From: Mesosutterella faecium
Lineage (GTDB): Bacteria > Pseudomonadota > Gammaproteobacteria > Burkholderiales > Burkholderiaceae_F
Assembly (NCBI RefSeq): GCF_022809315.2
Contig: NZ_JAKZJU020000001.1
Location: 2,145,001 to 2,209,000 of the forward strand
Length of the DNA: 64,000 nt
Direction: 5' to 3'
In this document: piece after piece, positions 43,581-51,959 of the stretch
How positions within the stretch are numbered: position 1 is the stretch's first letter
How the letters are laid out: every line of letters starts with the position of its first letter
The notes under the pieces: generated by a model
What the model was told of the DNA's origin: nothing
Databases searched by the model: none
What the model saw: the letters and a program-made list of their open reading frames with translations, nothing else
Made by a program: the position numbers and the translations under genes

Positions 43581-44222
43581 ATGACGGCCCTTGACTTCAC
43601 CCGGACGATCCGCCCGGGCATGCCCCTTTTCCCCGGAACCCCGCAGCCTAGCCTTCAGGCGATCGCCCGGATCGAGGGCGAGGGCTTTCGCGAGACGCAG
43701 CTCCTTCTCACCTCGCACACCGGCACCCACATCGACGCCCCCGCCCACGTCTTTCCCGGCGGGGCGGCGCTCGAATCCTTCCCCGCCTCGCAGTTCGCGG
43801 GGAGCCTTGCCGTGCTCGACGCCACGGGCTTTGCGCCGGACTCGGAAATTCCCGCCTCTTTTCTCGAGGAGAACGCGGCTGCCCGCGCGGCCGAGTTCCT
43901 GTTCTTCCGCACGGGCTGGGAGCGCTTCTGGGGACAGGAGAGCTACTTCGAGGCTTACCCGGTGCTCTCCGCCGGGGCCGCCCGGTGGGCGGCGGACAAG
44001 GGCAAGAAGGCGCTCGGCTTTGACACGCCCGGGATCGACCCGGCCGAAGACGCTTCCCTCAGGCTCCACCGGATCGTGCTCGGGACCGGACGGACGCTGG
44101 TGATTGAAAACCTCTGCGGCCTTTCCGCCGCGCCCGCGGGGCTTCTCTCCTGCGCGGCGCTGCCGCTTAAATTCGAGGGCTCGGACGGGGCCCCCGCCCG
44201 CGTCATCGGCTGGACGCCCTAG
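43581..44222 (+). CDS. Cyclase-family metal hydrolase (kynurenine formamidase-like)
   Basis: A 213-residue protein. The metal signature SHTGTHIDAPAHVFPGG and the RTGWERFW and GFDTPGIDPAED segments define the cyclase family, which includes kynurenine formamidase and isatin hydrolase. The start at 43581 (MTALDFTRTIRPGMPLFPG) has AGCAGGAC upstream. A TTG at 43545 and an ATG at 43563 are also in frame, so up to 12 more residues are possible. No tryptophan-degradation genes adjoin, so the substrate is uncertain. Its stop overlaps the convergent esterase gene by 4 bp. Confidence 0.85.
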   Translation: MTALDFTRTIRPGMPLFPGTPQPSLQAIARIEGEGFRETQLLLTSHTGTHIDAPAHVFPGGAALESFPASQFAGSLAVLDATGFAPDSEIPASFLEENAAARAAEFLFFRTGWERFWGQESYFEAYPVLSAGAARWAADKGKKALGFDTPGIDPAEDASLRLHRIVLGTGRTLVIENLCGLSAAPAGLLSCAALPLKFEGSDGAPARVIGWTP

Positions 44223-44905
44223 GCGGAGGGAGGCTCGAGCGCCCAGGCGATCCCCCGGGCGAGCCGCCCGCAGGGGTCGGTGAAGTGCCCGCCCGGGTTC
44301 CACTCGAAGGCCGAGCGGATCCCGCGGCGCCGCAGGCTCTCGTAAACCGCTTCGGTCGCCTCGCCCACGCGCGCCATGAGGGGGCTTCGCGCCCGGGGCT
44401 CGCGCTGCCCCAGCGACAGATAGACCGCCTCGGGCGCGGGATCGGGCGCAGCCGCGGCGAAGCGCTCCGCAAAGCCCGGGTACCAGAGCGACCCCGAGCA
44501 GGAGACGAAGCGGCGGAAGGGGCCCGCGCGGCAGCCCGCCCAGAGCGCGAAAAGACCCGCCATCGAGTAGCCGGCGAGGATCCGGCGCGAAGGAGCCCCG
44601 GGCAGCGCCGCCTCGAGGGCCGGGAGGATCTCCGAGGTGAGCCGCCCGAGGTAGGCGGCCGCGCCCCCGGCGAAGCCCCCGCCCAGCCCCGGCAGGTCCT
44701 CGCTCCAGGGCGAGAGGTCCCGGTTCCAGAAAAGGCCCGTCACCGAGGCGAGCGCAAAGTCCCGGCAGCGCGCCTTCCGGCAGGCTTCGAAAAGGGCGCC
44801 GCCGTCGTCCTCGTATTCGTTCACGACAACGAGCGCGGGCGCTTCCAGGGGCTCGTCCGCCCAAAGCCTCACCGTGACGCCGCCCGCGCGAAGGCTCACC
44901 TGCAT
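44219..44905 (-). CDS. Esterase-fold hydrolase (Fes/IroE-like esterase D family)
   Basis: A 228-residue alpha/beta hydrolase without signal peptide. ILAGYSMAGLFALWAG is the Ser nucleophile elbow (GYSMAG), and WNPGGHFTD near the C-terminus holds the catalytic His. The arrangement matches putative esterases of the siderophore esterase / antigen 85 group, but with a short N-terminus. No siderophore genes are adjacent; a role in ester cleavage is all that can be supported. Converges with the cyclase-family gene, the two sharing the bases CTAG for their stop codons. Confidence 0.78.
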   Translation of the reverse strand: MQVSLRAGGVTVRLWADEPLEAPALVVVNEYEDDGGALFEACRKARCRDFALASVTGLFWNRDLSPWSEDLPGLGGGFAGGAAAYLGRLTSEILPALEAALPGAPSRRILAGYSMAGLFALWAGCRAGPFRRFVSCSGSLWYPGFAERFAAAAPDPAPEAVYLSLGQREPRARSPLMARVGEATEAVYESLRRRGIRSAFEWNPGGHFTDPCGRLARGIAWALEPPSA

Positions 44906-44979
44906 TTTTTACCCTCCCTGCCGGCCGCGGAAGCCAGGGGGCCGGCCGCCCCCGCCGGCACTCCTTTAAAGCTCCGGGC

Positions 44980-45017
44980 TGTTTCATTTTGAAACATTTT
45001 CTAAAAAAACCTAGAAT
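44980..45017 (+). promoter_or_regulatory. Promoter with overlapping palindrome before the Nramp-like gene
   Basis: A sigma70-type pair, TTGAAA (44989-44994) and TAGAAT (45012-45017) with a 17-bp spacer, precedes the ATG by about 42 bp. A perfect inverted repeat TGTTTCA-TTT-TGAAACA (44980-44996) covers the -35 element, as a repressor site would. Confidence 0.6.
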
Positions 45018-45058
45018 CTGACAATCCCCCTCATAAAAAAAGACAAAAGGCTGAAGAA

Positions 45059-46357
45059 ATGCCTCAACAACAACACCTGGAAAACATCAACCCCATCTCC
45101 TTCAGAGAACTCGTGAGGACGCTCGGCCCCGGCATCATGGCGGCCTCGGCCGCGATCGGCGGCTCGCACCTCGTCTCCTCCACGCAGGCCGGAGCCCTCT
45201 TCGGCTTCGCGCTCGTGGGCTTCATCCTCCTCATCAACTTCATGAAGTACCCGTTCTTCCGCGCCGGCCCCACCTGGACCATGGCGACCGGCGACGAGCT
45301 CATCGCGGGCTACGCGAAGCTCGGCCGCGGCTGGGTCTGGCTCGTCTGGGCGCTGATGGCCTACGGGGGCTTCACGAGCACGGCGGCCTGCTGCGTCTTC
45401 TCGGCGGGCATCCTGCACTACATGTTCCCGGTGATCCCGATGCCGGTGTGCTCCGTCCTCGTGATGGTGAGCTGCGCCGCGGTGATCATGATCGGGCGCT
45501 TCAAGCTGCTCTCCGAGGTCTCGAAGCTGCTCGTGGCGCTGCTCTCCTTCGTGACGGTGCTCGCCGTGGCGATCCTGCTCTGCTCGGTGAACGGCGACGG
45601 GGTCTCCTACCTCGCGGCCGCCTCCTCGCGCCCCGCGGTCTCGCCCTGGAACCTCGCGGGCCTGGGCTTTCTCGTGATGCTCACCGGCTGGATGCCCTGC
45701 CCGCTTGACATCACGCTCATCCAGTCGTCCTGGATCCGCCGCCAGAAGTCGCTCATGCCGGTGTCGCGCGCCGGCGCGTTCTTCGACTTCAACACGGGCT
45801 TCATCGTGACCGCGCTGCTCGCCGCGGTGTTCTGCGTGCTGGGGGCCCTCGTGATGTTCGGCGCCTACCAGAAGCCGATCATGCAGGGCGGCGGCTTCAC
45901 GAGCCAGCTGATCGACCTCTACGCCGCCTCGATCGGGCGCTGGTCCATCCCCTTCATGAGCCTCATGGCGTTTGCCTGCATCTGGGGCTCGACCGTGACC
46001 GTGATGGACGGCTATGCGCGCGTGTGCGCCGTGGCGCAGCTCTACCTCAAGGGCAATCCCAACGGGGACTACCGCCCCGGCATGAACTTCTGGATCGCTT
46101 TCGAGTTCCTCGCGGGCCTCGCCCTCATCTTCTTCTTCAAAAACGAGATGATCGCGCTGCTCAAGTTCGCCATGATCTGCGCCTTCTGCACGACGCCGAT
46201 CCTCGCCGCGGTGAACTTCCACCTGATGACGGGGAACTTCCTGCCCAAGGAATGGCGCTACGGCCAGGTGCTGAAGGTCTGGGGATGGGCCGGGCTCATC
46301 TTCCTCTTCGGCTTCCTCGGGGTCTTCCTCGCCTGGTTCAGCGGGCTGCTCCACTAA
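45059..46357 (+). CDS. Divergent Nramp-family membrane transporter without the canonical metal-site motifs
   Basis: A 432-residue protein with about 11 membrane helices in the Nramp (SLC11) pattern: it begins TLGPGIMAASAAIGGSHLVS, which aligns with the helix-1 region GPGFIAAVGYIDPGN of classical Nramp. Where classical Nramp has DPGN, residues 34-37 here are GGSH. The helix-6 MPH is MPC (residues 212-214, GWMPCPLDIT). The usual Mn/Fe ligands are therefore missing, and the substrate may not be Mn or Fe. The gene has a recognisable promoter with palindrome and its own terminator, so it is a single transcription unit. Confidence 0.82.
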   Translation: MPQQQHLENINPISFRELVRTLGPGIMAASAAIGGSHLVSSTQAGALFGFALVGFILLINFMKYPFFRAGPTWTMATGDELIAGYAKLGRGWVWLVWALMAYGGFTSTAACCVFSAGILHYMFPVIPMPVCSVLVMVSCAAVIMIGRFKLLSEVSKLLVALLSFVTVLAVAILLCSVNGDGVSYLAAASSRPAVSPWNLAGLGFLVMLTGWMPCPLDITLIQSSWIRRQKSLMPVSRAGAFFDFNTGFIVTALLAAVFCVLGALVMFGAYQKPIMQGGGFTSQLIDLYAASIGRWSIPFMSLMAFACIWGSTVTVMDGYARVCAVAQLYLKGNPNGDYRPGMNFWIAFEFLAGLALIFFFKNEMIALLKFAMICAFCTTPILAAVNFHLMTGNFLPKEWRYGQVLKVWGWAGLIFLFGFLGVFLAWFSGLLH

Positions 46358-46406
46358 AAGCGGCGCTGAAGGCGGCCCCTGAAGCGGGCCGCCCTTTTAG
46401 CCCCCC

Positions 46407-46448
46407 GGGAGGGAGCGAGAGCTCCCTCCCTTTTGTTTTTTTGTTTTT
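46407..46448 (+). terminator. Terminator of the Nramp-like gene
   Basis: Perfect 10-bp stem GGGAGGGAGC / GCTCCCTCCC with a GAGA loop, followed by a long T-rich tail (TTTTGTTTTTTTGTTTTTTT), 50 bp after the stop codon. Confidence 0.9.
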
Positions 46449-46475
46449 TTATGAAGAGGAGTCCTGAAGCTAAAA

Positions 46476-48473
46476 ATGAAACCCGAATCCATCGGCTGGT
46501 ACGGGCGGCTCGGCCGTGCGGCGGCGTTCCTCGCCCTCAGCCTCGCGGTCCTCTCCGCCCTGCGGATTGCGTTTTTCCTCGCCTACCGGCCGGGCGCGCT
46601 TGCGCTGCGCGAGCTCCTGCCCGCGCTGGGCGTCGGGCTGAGATTTGACCTCAAGTGGCTCGCGGTCGGGCTCGTGCCGGCCTGGATCTGCCTGCTCGCC
46701 TCGCGGGCCGCGCCCCGGCTCTGGCGCGCGGCCTGCTGGCTCGCCCTTGCGGCCTTCGCCGCGATGGTCGCGCTCGACCTCGTGAACTTCGGCTTCTACG
46801 GCTTTTACGGCACGCCGATCAGCGCGATCATCTTCGGGTTCGTGCAGGACGACACCGCGGCCATTGTGAAGACGATCTGGAAGGACTGGCCGGTGGGGCT
46901 CTACCTTCTCGTCCTCGCGCTGCTTGCCGCGCTGCCCTTCGCGGCCTCGGGGCTCTTTCCGGCTTCCCGGCGGCCCGAGCCGTCCCGCCTGTCCTTTGCC
47001 CTGCAGGCCCTCGGCGGGACGCTGCTTCTCGCGCTTGCGATCCGCGGCAGCCTCGGCGTCTTTCCGCTCAACCACCTCGCCTTCTCGGTTTCTCCCGTCG
47101 CCTTCGTGAACGAAACGGTCCCGAACGGCGCGGCGGCCCTCCACGAAGCCTATAAAAACCACAAGATCCTGGACATCCGCGGGGGTGAAGCCGAGACGCT
47201 GCGCTCGATGGGGTTCGGGAGCGAATCCGAGGCGCTCGAGGCGCTCCGGGCGGTGCGGCCGTCCGTCCCGCCCGCCGCTTCCGCGCCCGCCGTGCAGCCC
47301 CATGTGATCGTCGCGCTTATGGAGTCGATGGGGCGCGATCTCTTCGAAAGCCACCGCCCGGGGATAAACGACACGTTGGGCGAGCTCGCCGCGCAGCTGC
47401 CGGGCGCGGTCGTCTTCAAAAACGGCGTGAGCATCGGCATCGGCACCTTCAACTCGCTCGAGGGGCTGCTCTTTGACACGCCGGAGACCCCCATCACGCA
47501 GAGCCGCTTCGGGCGGAAGACCTTCCCGTTTTCACGCGTCCTCGCCTATAAGAAGGCGGGCTACCGGACGGTCTTTCTCACGGCCGGGCCCGAGAGCTGG
47601 CGGCAGATCGACGTGAACTTCCCGCTCCAGGGGTTCGACGAGATCATCGGGGCCTCGGAGCTCAAGCGCCGCTACCCGCAGGCCGAGTCCCTCACCTGGG
47701 GGATCGGCGACGCCTGGATGTTCAAGGCGGCCGAGGAGCGGATCGCCGAAGCGGACCAAAAGGGCGAAAAGCTCTTTTTGTTCATGCTCTCGGCCACCAA
47801 CCACGGCCCCCACCGCGTCCCTGACGGCGTTCATGTGAACCCGGTCGAAAGCGCGGCGCTGCCGTCCTTCATCACGGACACGAGAACTGAACTGAGAACC
47901 GCCGTCCTTCGGACTTACCAGTACGCCTGCAGCGAGCTCGGACGCTTCGTCGCCCGCGTGCGGGGCCGCACGGGAGGGCGCCCCGCCCTGATCGCCGCGA
48001 CCGGCGACCACAATGTGCGGCTCAGATACAACGCCGCAGGGGTGGAAAACCGGGCGCAGAACGGCGTTCCGCTCCTCTTCTGGCTGCCGCAGGAAATGCG
48101 CGGGCTCGAGCGCCGCGCGGACACCTCGCGATGGACGGGGCACCGCGACCTCTTCCCCACGCTCGACTCGCTCGCGCTCGGGATCCGCCCGGAGCTCAAG
48201 GACGGGCGCGACCTCTTCGGAGGAGACCGGTTCGACCTCGTGGAATCCTACGATGGCTTTGGCAAAAAGGGCTTCGCGATAGGCGCCTGGGGCGCCGCGG
48301 CCATGCAGGGCGGAGACCGCGTGGACTGCTACCGCTGGAAGGCGGGCAGGCTCGAGCGCGCGCTGCCCTGCCCGGCGGAGATTGAGAAGATGGGCCGCGC
48401 GGCCCGGGCCGAGGAGGCGCTCTCCGACCTTGCGGTGAGGCGCGGAATCCTGGGCGGCGCGGCCGGCCGCTGA
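46476..48473 (+). CDS. LTA-synthase-like alkaline-phosphatase-fold membrane transferase
   Basis: A 665-residue protein with five N-terminal membrane helices (about residues 12-200) and a large periplasmic sulfatase-type domain. HVIVALMESMGRDLFESHRP begins the metal-binding core. The SIGIGTFNSLEGLL region places the nucleophile Thr/Ser as in lipoteichoic-acid-synthase-like enzymes. LSATNHGPHRVP and ATGDHNVR supply further metal ligands. In Gram-negatives such proteins transfer phosphoglycerol to periplasmic glucans or lipopolysaccharide (OpgB-like), or phosphoethanolamine. Acceptor unknown. The ribosome site AGGAG is rather far (14 bp) from the ATG. Confidence 0.82.
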   Translation: MKPESIGWYGRLGRAAAFLALSLAVLSALRIAFFLAYRPGALALRELLPALGVGLRFDLKWLAVGLVPAWICLLASRAAPRLWRAACWLALAAFAAMVALDLVNFGFYGFYGTPISAIIFGFVQDDTAAIVKTIWKDWPVGLYLLVLALLAALPFAASGLFPASRRPEPSRLSFALQALGGTLLLALAIRGSLGVFPLNHLAFSVSPVAFVNETVPNGAAALHEAYKNHKILDIRGGEAETLRSMGFGSESEALEALRAVRPSVPPAASAPAVQPHVIVALMESMGRDLFESHRPGINDTLGELAAQLPGAVVFKNGVSIGIGTFNSLEGLLFDTPETPITQSRFGRKTFPFSRVLAYKKAGYRTVFLTAGPESWRQIDVNFPLQGFDEIIGASELKRRYPQAESLTWGIGDAWMFKAAEERIAEADQKGEKLFLFMLSATNHGPHRVPDGVHVNPVESAALPSFITDTRTELRTAVLRTYQYACSELGRFVARVRGRTGGRPALIAATGDHNVRLRYNAAGVENRAQNGVPLLFWLPQEMRGLERRADTSRWTGHRDLFPTLDSLALGIRPELKDGRDLFGGDRFDLVESYDGFGKKGFAIGAWGAAAMQGGDRVDCYRWKAGRLERALPCPAEIEKMGRAARAEEALSDLAVRRGILGGAAGR

Positions 48474-48502
48474 CAAAAGCTTTGTCCCGGGGCGGGCCCT
48501 CT

Positions 48503-49684
48503 TCAGCCGTGAAGCCTCGGGGCGAGCTTCCTGAAGAAGACCCAGGCCGCTAGCAGCGCGACCAGCCCCCCGCAGAACCCCACCCAGGCGACCGAGGAGG
48601 CCTGCTCGACCCGGCCTCCGATGAAGGCTCCCGAGCCGATCCCCAGGTTGTAGATCCCGGAGTAGGCCGACATCGCGATCGTGACCGCGGCGGGAGGCGC
48701 CTCCTCGATGATGAGCGACTGGAAGACGAGGTTGAAGACCATCACCGCCATGCCCCAGAAGGCGCACAGCGCCACCTCCGCGGGCGCGCAGAACGAGGCC
48801 GGGTAGAGGAGCAGCAGCGATGAGGCGATCCCCAGGATCGCAAAGCGCCTGAAGGCCATGCGGTTTCCGTCGTAAAGCCGCGAGTAAAGCACGCTCGAGG
48901 CGATGCCCGCCGCCCCGTAGAGCATCAGCACCCAGGTGACGGCGGACTCCGACAGGTGCGCGGTCCTCGTGAGGAAGGGCTCGATGTAGCTGTAGCCGCA
49001 GAACTGCGCGGTCACCGTGAGCGCGGTCACCGCGAAGATCGCGACCAGCACCGGCATCCGGAGGATCCCCGGGATCTTCTCGGGCGCCACGTAGCTCGTG
49101 TTGGGCACGCGCGGGAACTCCCGCAGGATGAAGGCGAGAATGAGGAAGGCGACCGCCGCGACCGCACCGAACGTGCAGCGCCACCCGAGCACGAGCCCGA
49201 TCGTGCGCCCGAGCGGCAGCCCGGCAATCAGCGCGACCGAGGTGCTCGCGGCGATGACCGAGAGCGCCGTCGCGCGCCGCCCCTCGGGGGCGACCTTCAC
49301 CGCTACCGGCGGCGCGATCGCCCAGAAGACCGAGTGCGCGCAGGCCACGCCCACGCGGCTTGCCATCAGCATCCAGTAGCCGGTGGAAAGAGCCGAGGCA
49401 ACGTGGCTCACGGCAAAAAGCGCCACCGTGGCGGCAAGCAGCTTTCTGTACTCCATGCGCGAGCAGAGCACCATGAGCGGCACCGACATCACGCACACCA
49501 CCCAGGCGTAGAACGTGATCAGCAGCCCCGCCTTCGAGGTTGCGATGCCAAAGTCCGAGGCGATGTCGGAGAGCAGCCCGATCGGCATGAACTCCGAAGA
49601 GTTGAAGGCAAAGACCGAGCAGGCCATCGCGGCAAGCGGCAGCCACGCGCGCAGGCCCGTCCTGCCCTGAGCAACAGTATCCAT
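48503..49684 (-). CDS. sotB: MFS exporter, SotB/YdeA-type
   Basis: A 393-residue major-facilitator protein with 12 predicted helices. The first helix ends in SSEFMPIGLLSDIASDFGIA, the hallmark of the SotB/YdeA/PbuE drug and sugar efflux group, and GLPLGRTIGLVLGWRCTF is the family's motif C. E. coli SotB exports arabinose and IPTG; relatives export purines or drugs, so the transported compound here is open. It converges with the LTA-synthase-like gene. A fair but not exclusive match to SotB. Confidence 0.8.
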   Translation of the reverse strand: MDTVAQGRTGLRAWLPLAAMACSVFAFNSSEFMPIGLLSDIASDFGIATSKAGLLITFYAWVVCVMSVPLMVLCSRMEYRKLLAATVALFAVSHVASALSTGYWMLMASRVGVACAHSVFWAIAPPVAVKVAPEGRRATALSVIAASTSVALIAGLPLGRTIGLVLGWRCTFGAVAAVAFLILAFILREFPRVPNTSYVAPEKIPGILRMPVLVAIFAVTALTVTAQFCGYSYIEPFLTRTAHLSESAVTWVLMLYGAAGIASSVLYSRLYDGNRMAFRRFAILGIASSLLLLYPASFCAPAEVALCAFWGMAVMVFNLVFQSLIIEEAPPAAVTIAMSAYSGIYNLGIGSGAFIGGRVEQASSVAWVGFCGGLVALLAAWVFFRKLAPRLHG

Positions 49685-49769
49685 AAGAAAACGAACCGAA
49701 AAAACCGGAAGGCTCCCGGCCGGGGGCCCTCAGGCTTCAAGCAGAAAAATGGAAAGAAAAACCTAGGGC

Positions 49770-50036
49770 CTAGCGCAGCTGGCTGTCCTTGCTGCCGCGG
49801 CGGTTGTAGAGATGCGCCGGATGCTGAAGCTTGTCGGCCTTCTCCTGGCAGCGCACACAGAGCCGCACGCCGGGCAGCGCCCGGCGCCGGGCCTCCGGGA
49901 TCTCCTCGCCGCACTCCTCGCAGTAGCGCAGGCTCTCGCCCCGGTGAAGGTTCTCCCTCGCCCGGGCGATCTCGTCGTTGAGCGAATCCTCGATCTGGTC
50001 CTGCACCGCGCCGTCCTGAGCCCAGCCCACCGCCAT
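49770..50036 (-). CDS. DksA/TraR-type C4 zinc-finger protein (YbiI-like)
   Basis: An 88-residue protein starting at MAVGWAQDGAVQDQIEDSLN with GGGAGGCTGCC upstream. One C4 zinc finger: C39, C42, C60 and C63 (YCEECGEEIP and RLCVRCQEK). It lacks the long coiled coil with acidic tip of full DksA, as in TraR and YbiI. Small members may bind RNA polymerase, but many have no known role. Stands alone between the MFS gene and the nitrogenase-like operon's ABC ATPase gene. Confidence 0.88.
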   Translation of the reverse strand: MAVGWAQDGAVQDQIEDSLNDEIARARENLHRGESLRYCEECGEEIPEARRRALPGVRLCVRCQEKADKLQHPAHLYNRRGSKDSQLR

Positions 50037-50132
50037 GGCAGCCTCCCGCACAAAGAAAAACAAACCACCAGCCCTGAGACAGTGGGACTATAGTCCAATT
50101 TCCGCCGCTCGAGGGGACGCCCCCGGGGCCGC

Positions 50133-50918
50133 TCAGGCGACCGGCACCACGCAGGCGTACTTCGGGCGCTCGGGAAGGTCGAGCGGGATGATCCTCACGC
50201 GCACGCCGAAGCTCTCGGAGAGGTTCTGCTCGGTGAGCACCCCGGGGGCGGGCCCGAAAAGCGGGGGGCGCCCGGGCAGCATGAGAAGCGACTGCGAGCT
50301 GATCTCGAGCGCGTGCGAGGGGAAGTGCGTGTTGATGATGGAGCCGATCCCGCGCTCTTCGGAGAGCCGCTGCAGCACGCGAAGCACCCGCAGCTGGTTC
50401 TTGAAGTCGAGGTTGCTCTCGGGCTCGTCGAGCACCAGCACCTCGGGGCGCGCGGCGAGCGCCCGGGCGACGAGCGCGAGCTGGTACTCGCCGCCCGAAA
50501 TCCGGCTGCAGAGCTTGTCGGCGAGGTGCGCGATCCCCACCGCCTCGAGCGCTTCGCGCGCGATCTCGCGGTCGCGGGGGCCCGGGCGGGAAAAGTCCCC
50601 GATCCTCGCGCTGCGGCCGAGGAGCGCGAGCTCCCCCACCGTGTACACGAAGGGGAGCGACCGGGCCTGCGGCACGTAGCCGATCCTCGACCAGAAGCGC
50701 CGCGGGGAGAGGCTCGAGGCCTCGACCCCGTCGATGTAGGTGCCGCCCGAGCTCCAGCGCTGCAGCCCCAGCATGCAGCGCAGCAGCGTGGTCTTGCCCG
50801 CGCCGTTGCGCCCGAGCACGCTCATGATGCCGCGGCAGTCGAACGTGAAGCTCACGCCCTCGAGCACCCTTTTTCCCCCGGGATAGGAGAAAGCGCCGTT
50901 CTTCACCTCAAGAATCAT
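50133..50918 (-). CDS. ABC transporter ATPase (FecE/BtuD-like), sixth gene of the nitrogenase-like operon
   Basis: A 261-residue ABC ATPase from the ATG at 50918. Walker A is GRNGAGKTT (VLGRNGAGKTTLLRCMLGLQ), the signature ISGGEYQLALVARALA and Walker B VLVLDEPESNLD. FecE/BtuD-type subunits energise import of iron-siderophore, haem or corrinoid. The ATG is 23 bp after the permease stop, with GGAGCCGG-like bases upstream. Its operon mates are a FecCD permease, a binding protein and three nitrogenase-like proteins, which links the transporter to that enzyme. The cargo is unknown. Confidence 0.92.
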   Translation of the reverse strand: MILEVKNGAFSYPGGKRVLEGVSFTFDCRGIMSVLGRNGAGKTTLLRCMLGLQRWSSGGTYIDGVEASSLSPRRFWSRIGYVPQARSLPFVYTVGELALLGRSARIGDFSRPGPRDREIAREALEAVGIAHLADKLCSRISGGEYQLALVARALAARPEVLVLDEPESNLDFKNQLRVLRVLQRLSEERGIGSIINTHFPSHALEISSQSLLMLPGRPPLFGPAPGVLTEQNLSESFGVRVRIIPLDLPERPKYACVVPVA

Positions 50919-50941
50919 TTTTTCCGGCTCCTTTGCCCGCC

Positions 50942-51946
50942 TCAGCCGAGCGAGCTGCCCGTGCGGCGCAGCAGCGCGATGAAGACCGGCGCGCCGATGA
51001 GCGCGGTGAGAATGGACACCGGGAACTCGATTTCGGCCGCCGACCTCGCGGCCGTGTCCGCGGCGAGCACGAAAAGCGCGCCGAAAAGCAGCGACGCGGG
51101 CACCACCCGCTCGTTGCTGTTGCCAAGCAGGAGCCTCGCGAAGTGCGGGATGAGAAGCCCCACCCAGCCGATCAGCCCGCACATGCTCACGACGCTCGCG
51201 GTGATCATGGTGCCGCTCACGATGACGAGCGCCCGCAGCCTCCCCGCGGGGATCCCCAGCGAGCGGACCTCGTCGTCGGGAAGCGACAGCGCGTTGAGCC
51301 TCCAGCGCAGCAGCCAGATGAGCGCCGAGCCCGCGGCGATGAAGGGCAGCCCCAGCATGAGGGTCTGCATGTTCGCCCCGGTGAAGGTCCCCATGATCCA
51401 GTAGGTGATCGAGGGCAGCACGTCCTGGGGGTCGGCGAGGTACTTCACGAGCGAGATGAGCGCGGAAAACATCGCCCCCACGATGAGGCCCGAGAGGATC
51501 AGCATCAGGATCGAGCTTCGGCCGCGCACGCGGCTCACGGCCCAGACGAGGGCTACGGCCGCAAGCCCCGAGAAGAACGAGATCACCTGGATCGCGACGC
51601 CCCCGAGCCCGAGCAGGATCCCCAGCACCGCCCCGAAGGCCGAGCCGCTCGCGACCCCCAGCGTGTCGGGAGTGGCAAGCGGGTTGGAAAAGAGCGCCTG
51701 GAAGGCCGCCCCCGCCACCGCGAGCCCCGCGCCCGCCGCCACCGCGAGCAGCACCCGCGGCAGCCGCACGTTGAGCACCACCGACTTCATGACGCCGGTG
51801 ACTCCGGGGTCCCCGGTGAGCGGGCAGGCGAGCGTTCTGGCCACCTCGGGGATCGACAGCCCGTAGCGCCCGCAGCCGAGCGACGCGAGAAAAAGAAGCG
51901 CGAGAAGAAAGCCCGCCGCCCCCATGATCCAGTTCTGCCTGCTCAC
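50942..51946 (-). CDS. FecCD/BtuC-type ABC permease, fifth gene of the nitrogenase-like operon
   Basis: A 334-residue inner-membrane permease with about ten helices. RLPRVLLAVAAGAGLAVAGAAF, LFSNPLATPDTLGVASGSAFGA and GLIGWVGLLIPHFARLLLG are core FecCD signatures. It would act as a homodimer with the ATPase encoded next. It starts 13 bp after the stop of the binding protein. The family carries bulky chelates: siderophores, haem, cobalamin, sometimes molybdate. Confidence 0.93.
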   Translation of the reverse strand: MSRQNWIMGAAGFLLALLFLASLGCGRYGLSIPEVARTLACPLTGDPGVTGVMKSVVLNVRLPRVLLAVAAGAGLAVAGAAFQALFSNPLATPDTLGVASGSAFGAVLGILLGLGGVAIQVISFFSGLAAVALVWAVSRVRGRSSILMLILSGLIVGAMFSALISLVKYLADPQDVLPSITYWIMGTFTGANMQTLMLGLPFIAAGSALIWLLRWRLNALSLPDDEVRSLGIPAGRLRALVIVSGTMITASVVSMCGLIGWVGLLIPHFARLLLGNSNERVVPASLLFGALFVLAADTAARSAAEIEFPVSILTALIGAPVFIALLRRTGSSLG

Positions 51947-51959
51947 GGCCCGGCCTCCG

